Assembly: GCA_003154025.1 (NCBI GenBank)
Contig: PMCE01000569.1
Coordinates: 10,809 to 17,626 of the forward strand
Reading direction: 5' to 3'
From: Syntrophaceae bacterium
Lineage (GTDB): Bacteria > Desulfobacterota > SM23-61
Length of the DNA stretch: 6,818 nt
In this document: piece by piece, positions 5,769 to 6,818 of the stretch
How the letters are laid out: each line of letters opens with the position of its first letter
Numbering within the stretch: the stretch's first letter is position 1
Translations under genes and position numbers: made by a program
The notes under the pieces: model-generated
Databases searched by the model: none
Told to the model about the DNA's origin: nothing
Seen by the model: only the letters and a program-made list of their open reading frames with translations

Positions 5769-6598
5769 GCGAGATCGTTCATCCGCTGCACAAGTTCATC
5801 CGTCCCTATGTGACTTCGACTACCAACTGTCCCGGCTGCGGGAACGGGATCGCGGCCCAGGCCATCCTGCGGGCCGTCGATGAGCTGGGCATGACCCTGG
5901 ACGATTTCGTCTTCGTGACCGGAATCGGTTGCTCGGCCTGGATTCCCAGCCCCTTTTTCGACGTGGATGTCCTTCACACCACCCATGGCCGGCCTATCGC
6001 TTTCGCCCTGGGCATCAAGGTGGGCCTGCCGGAGAAAAAGGTCATGGTGACCAGCGGGGACGGGGACCTGGCGGCCATCGGCGGGAACCACCTGATCCAC
6101 AACGCGCGGCGGAATGTGGAGATGGTGGTCATCTGCCTCAACAACGGGATCTACGGGATGACCGGGGGGCAGGCCGCGCCCACGACTCCCCTGGGGCTGA
6201 AGACCGTCAGCACTCCCTACGGCACCTTTGAAAATTCGTTCGACATCTCGGAACTGGTCATCGCCGCGGGCGCCACTTTCGTGGCCCGGTGGACGACTCA
6301 TCACGCCCGGCAGCTTACCGCCACGATCAAGAAGGCGATCCAGAAGAAAGGATTCTCCTTCATCGAAGTCATCACCCAGTGCCCGGTCCAGTACGGCAAA
6401 AAAACCGGGTCGGGCAGCGCCGTACAGATGATGCAGGAGTACAAGGAGAAATCGATCCTGGTGAAAGAGGCGGCCAAGCTTTCCAAGGAAGAGTTGAGGG
6501 GGCGGATCGTGGTGGGTGAGCTGGTGGAACGGGAGGCTCCGGAGATGCTCGAAGAGATCAATAAAATGAAGAAGAAAGTCTCGGGGGAGAAGGCATGA
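5765..6598 (+). CDS. korB: 2-oxoacid:ferredoxin oxidoreductase beta subunit, thiamine diphosphate-binding
   Basis: This 277-residue protein is a full-length beta subunit. Thiamine diphosphate and its metal are bound by the GDGD segment (98-101), followed by LAAIGGNH (102-109) and NNGIYGMTGGQAAPTTP (126-142). Four cysteines at family positions should hold the catalytic-core [4Fe-4S] cluster: C22 and C25 (CPGCGNG), C56 (GIGCS) and C206 (QCPVQYG). The DVLHTTHGRPIAFALGIK segment (68-85) is also typical. It pairs with KorA as the heterodimeric core. Its ATG overlaps the korA stop (ATGA), with GAGGT six bases upstream, and its own stop overlaps korC the same way, so translation is probably coupled. 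The C-terminal 65 residues are charged and helical. No key residue is missing, so the enzyme should be active. Confidence 0.94.
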   Translation: MSEIVHPLHKFIRPYVTSTTNCPGCGNGIAAQAILRAVDELGMTLDDFVFVTGIGCSAWIPSPFFDVDVLHTTHGRPIAFALGIKVGLPEKKVMVTSGDGDLAAIGGNHLIHNARRNVEMVVICLNNGIYGMTGGQAAPTTPLGLKTVSTPYGTFENSFDISELVIAAGATFVARWTTHHARQLTATIKKAIQKKGFSFIEVITQCPVQYGKKTGSGSAVQMMQEYKEKSILVKEAAKLSKEELRGRIVVGELVEREAPEMLEEINKMKKKVSGEKA

Positions 6599-6818
6599 AG
6601 CGAACCGAAATCTTAGTCGGCGGGGTAGGCGGGCAGGGGGCCATCCTGGCCGGGATTCTCCTGGGATCGGCCGCTACCCTCTTTGACAACCAAAAGGCCG
6701 TGCAGACTCAGGCTTACAGCTCCGAGCAAAGAGGCGGGATGGCCCGGGCGGAGGTCATTCTCTCCGATCAGCCCATCACCGACCCCCAGGTCCGGAGACC
6801 CGACATCCTCATCGCTCT
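6595..6818 (+). CDS. korC: 2-oxoacid:ferredoxin oxidoreductase gamma subunit (5' part, cut by window edge)
   Basis: Seventy-four codons are visible before the right edge; the family is usually about 180 residues, so more than half is missing. The visible part is clearly a gamma-type domain: GGVGGQGAILAG (9-20), then QTQAYSSEQRGGMARAEVILSD (37-58) and the start of the RRPDILIA segment. In four-subunit enzymes this domain helps bind CoA. The ATG overlaps the korB stop (ATGA), with GGAG five bases upstream. The open frame is intact up to the edge. The truncation is due to the window, not to mutation, as far as can be seen. Confidence 0.9.
   Translation, partial: MKRTEILVGGVGGQGAILAGILLGSAATLFDNQKAVQTQAYSSEQRGGMARAEVILSDQPITDPQVRRPDILIA

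Overview
The window is GC-rich bacterial DNA with two ordinary metabolic gene blocks and one regulator between them. The left half, on the minus strand, is a complete tripartite tricarboxylate transporter operon in the order tctC-tctB-tctA. The right half, on the plus strand, has an FCD-type GntR regulator followed by a four-gene 2-oxoacid:ferredoxin oxidoreductase operon (delta, alpha, beta, gamma), whose gamma gene is cut by the right edge. The ferredoxin-linked oxidoreductase points to an anaerobic or facultatively anaerobic lifestyle. Together with a Tct transporter and dispersed hairpin repeats, this suggests a Desulfobacterota-like (former Deltaproteobacteria) genome or another environmental Gram-negative lineage. 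That placement is inference from gene content and repeat style only.

Layout: 1-105 is the non-coding left edge with short tandem repeats, one of which runs into the 3' end of tctA. 106-3048 holds tctA, tctB and tctC, closely spaced and read leftwards. 3049-3503 is a 455-base divergent intergenic region. It holds a small REP-like hairpin, a candidate tctC-proximal -10, and two mirror-image promoter-like elements (TTGACAGCC, then 10 or 11 bases, then ATTGTAT), one facing each way. 3504-4229 is the GntR regulator. 4232-4358 is a compact imperfect inverted-repeat element filling almost the whole gap to the next operon. 4378-6818 is korD-korA-korB-korC, with a TTG start for korD and ATGA stop/start overlaps at the three other junctions.

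How the parts may work together: TctC would capture a carboxylate in the periplasm and TctA/TctB would import it. The GntR protein, with all four FCD metal-ligand positions intact, is the obvious candidate to sense a carboxylate and control both its own promoter and the tct promoter. The oxidoreductase would oxidatively decarboxylate a 2-oxoacid such as 2-oxoglutarate to an acyl-CoA and reduce ferredoxin, or run in reverse. Whether the imported substrate feeds this enzyme cannot be read from the sequence. No undescribed multi-gene system is evident; the most unusual signals are the regulatory and repeat structures between the genes.
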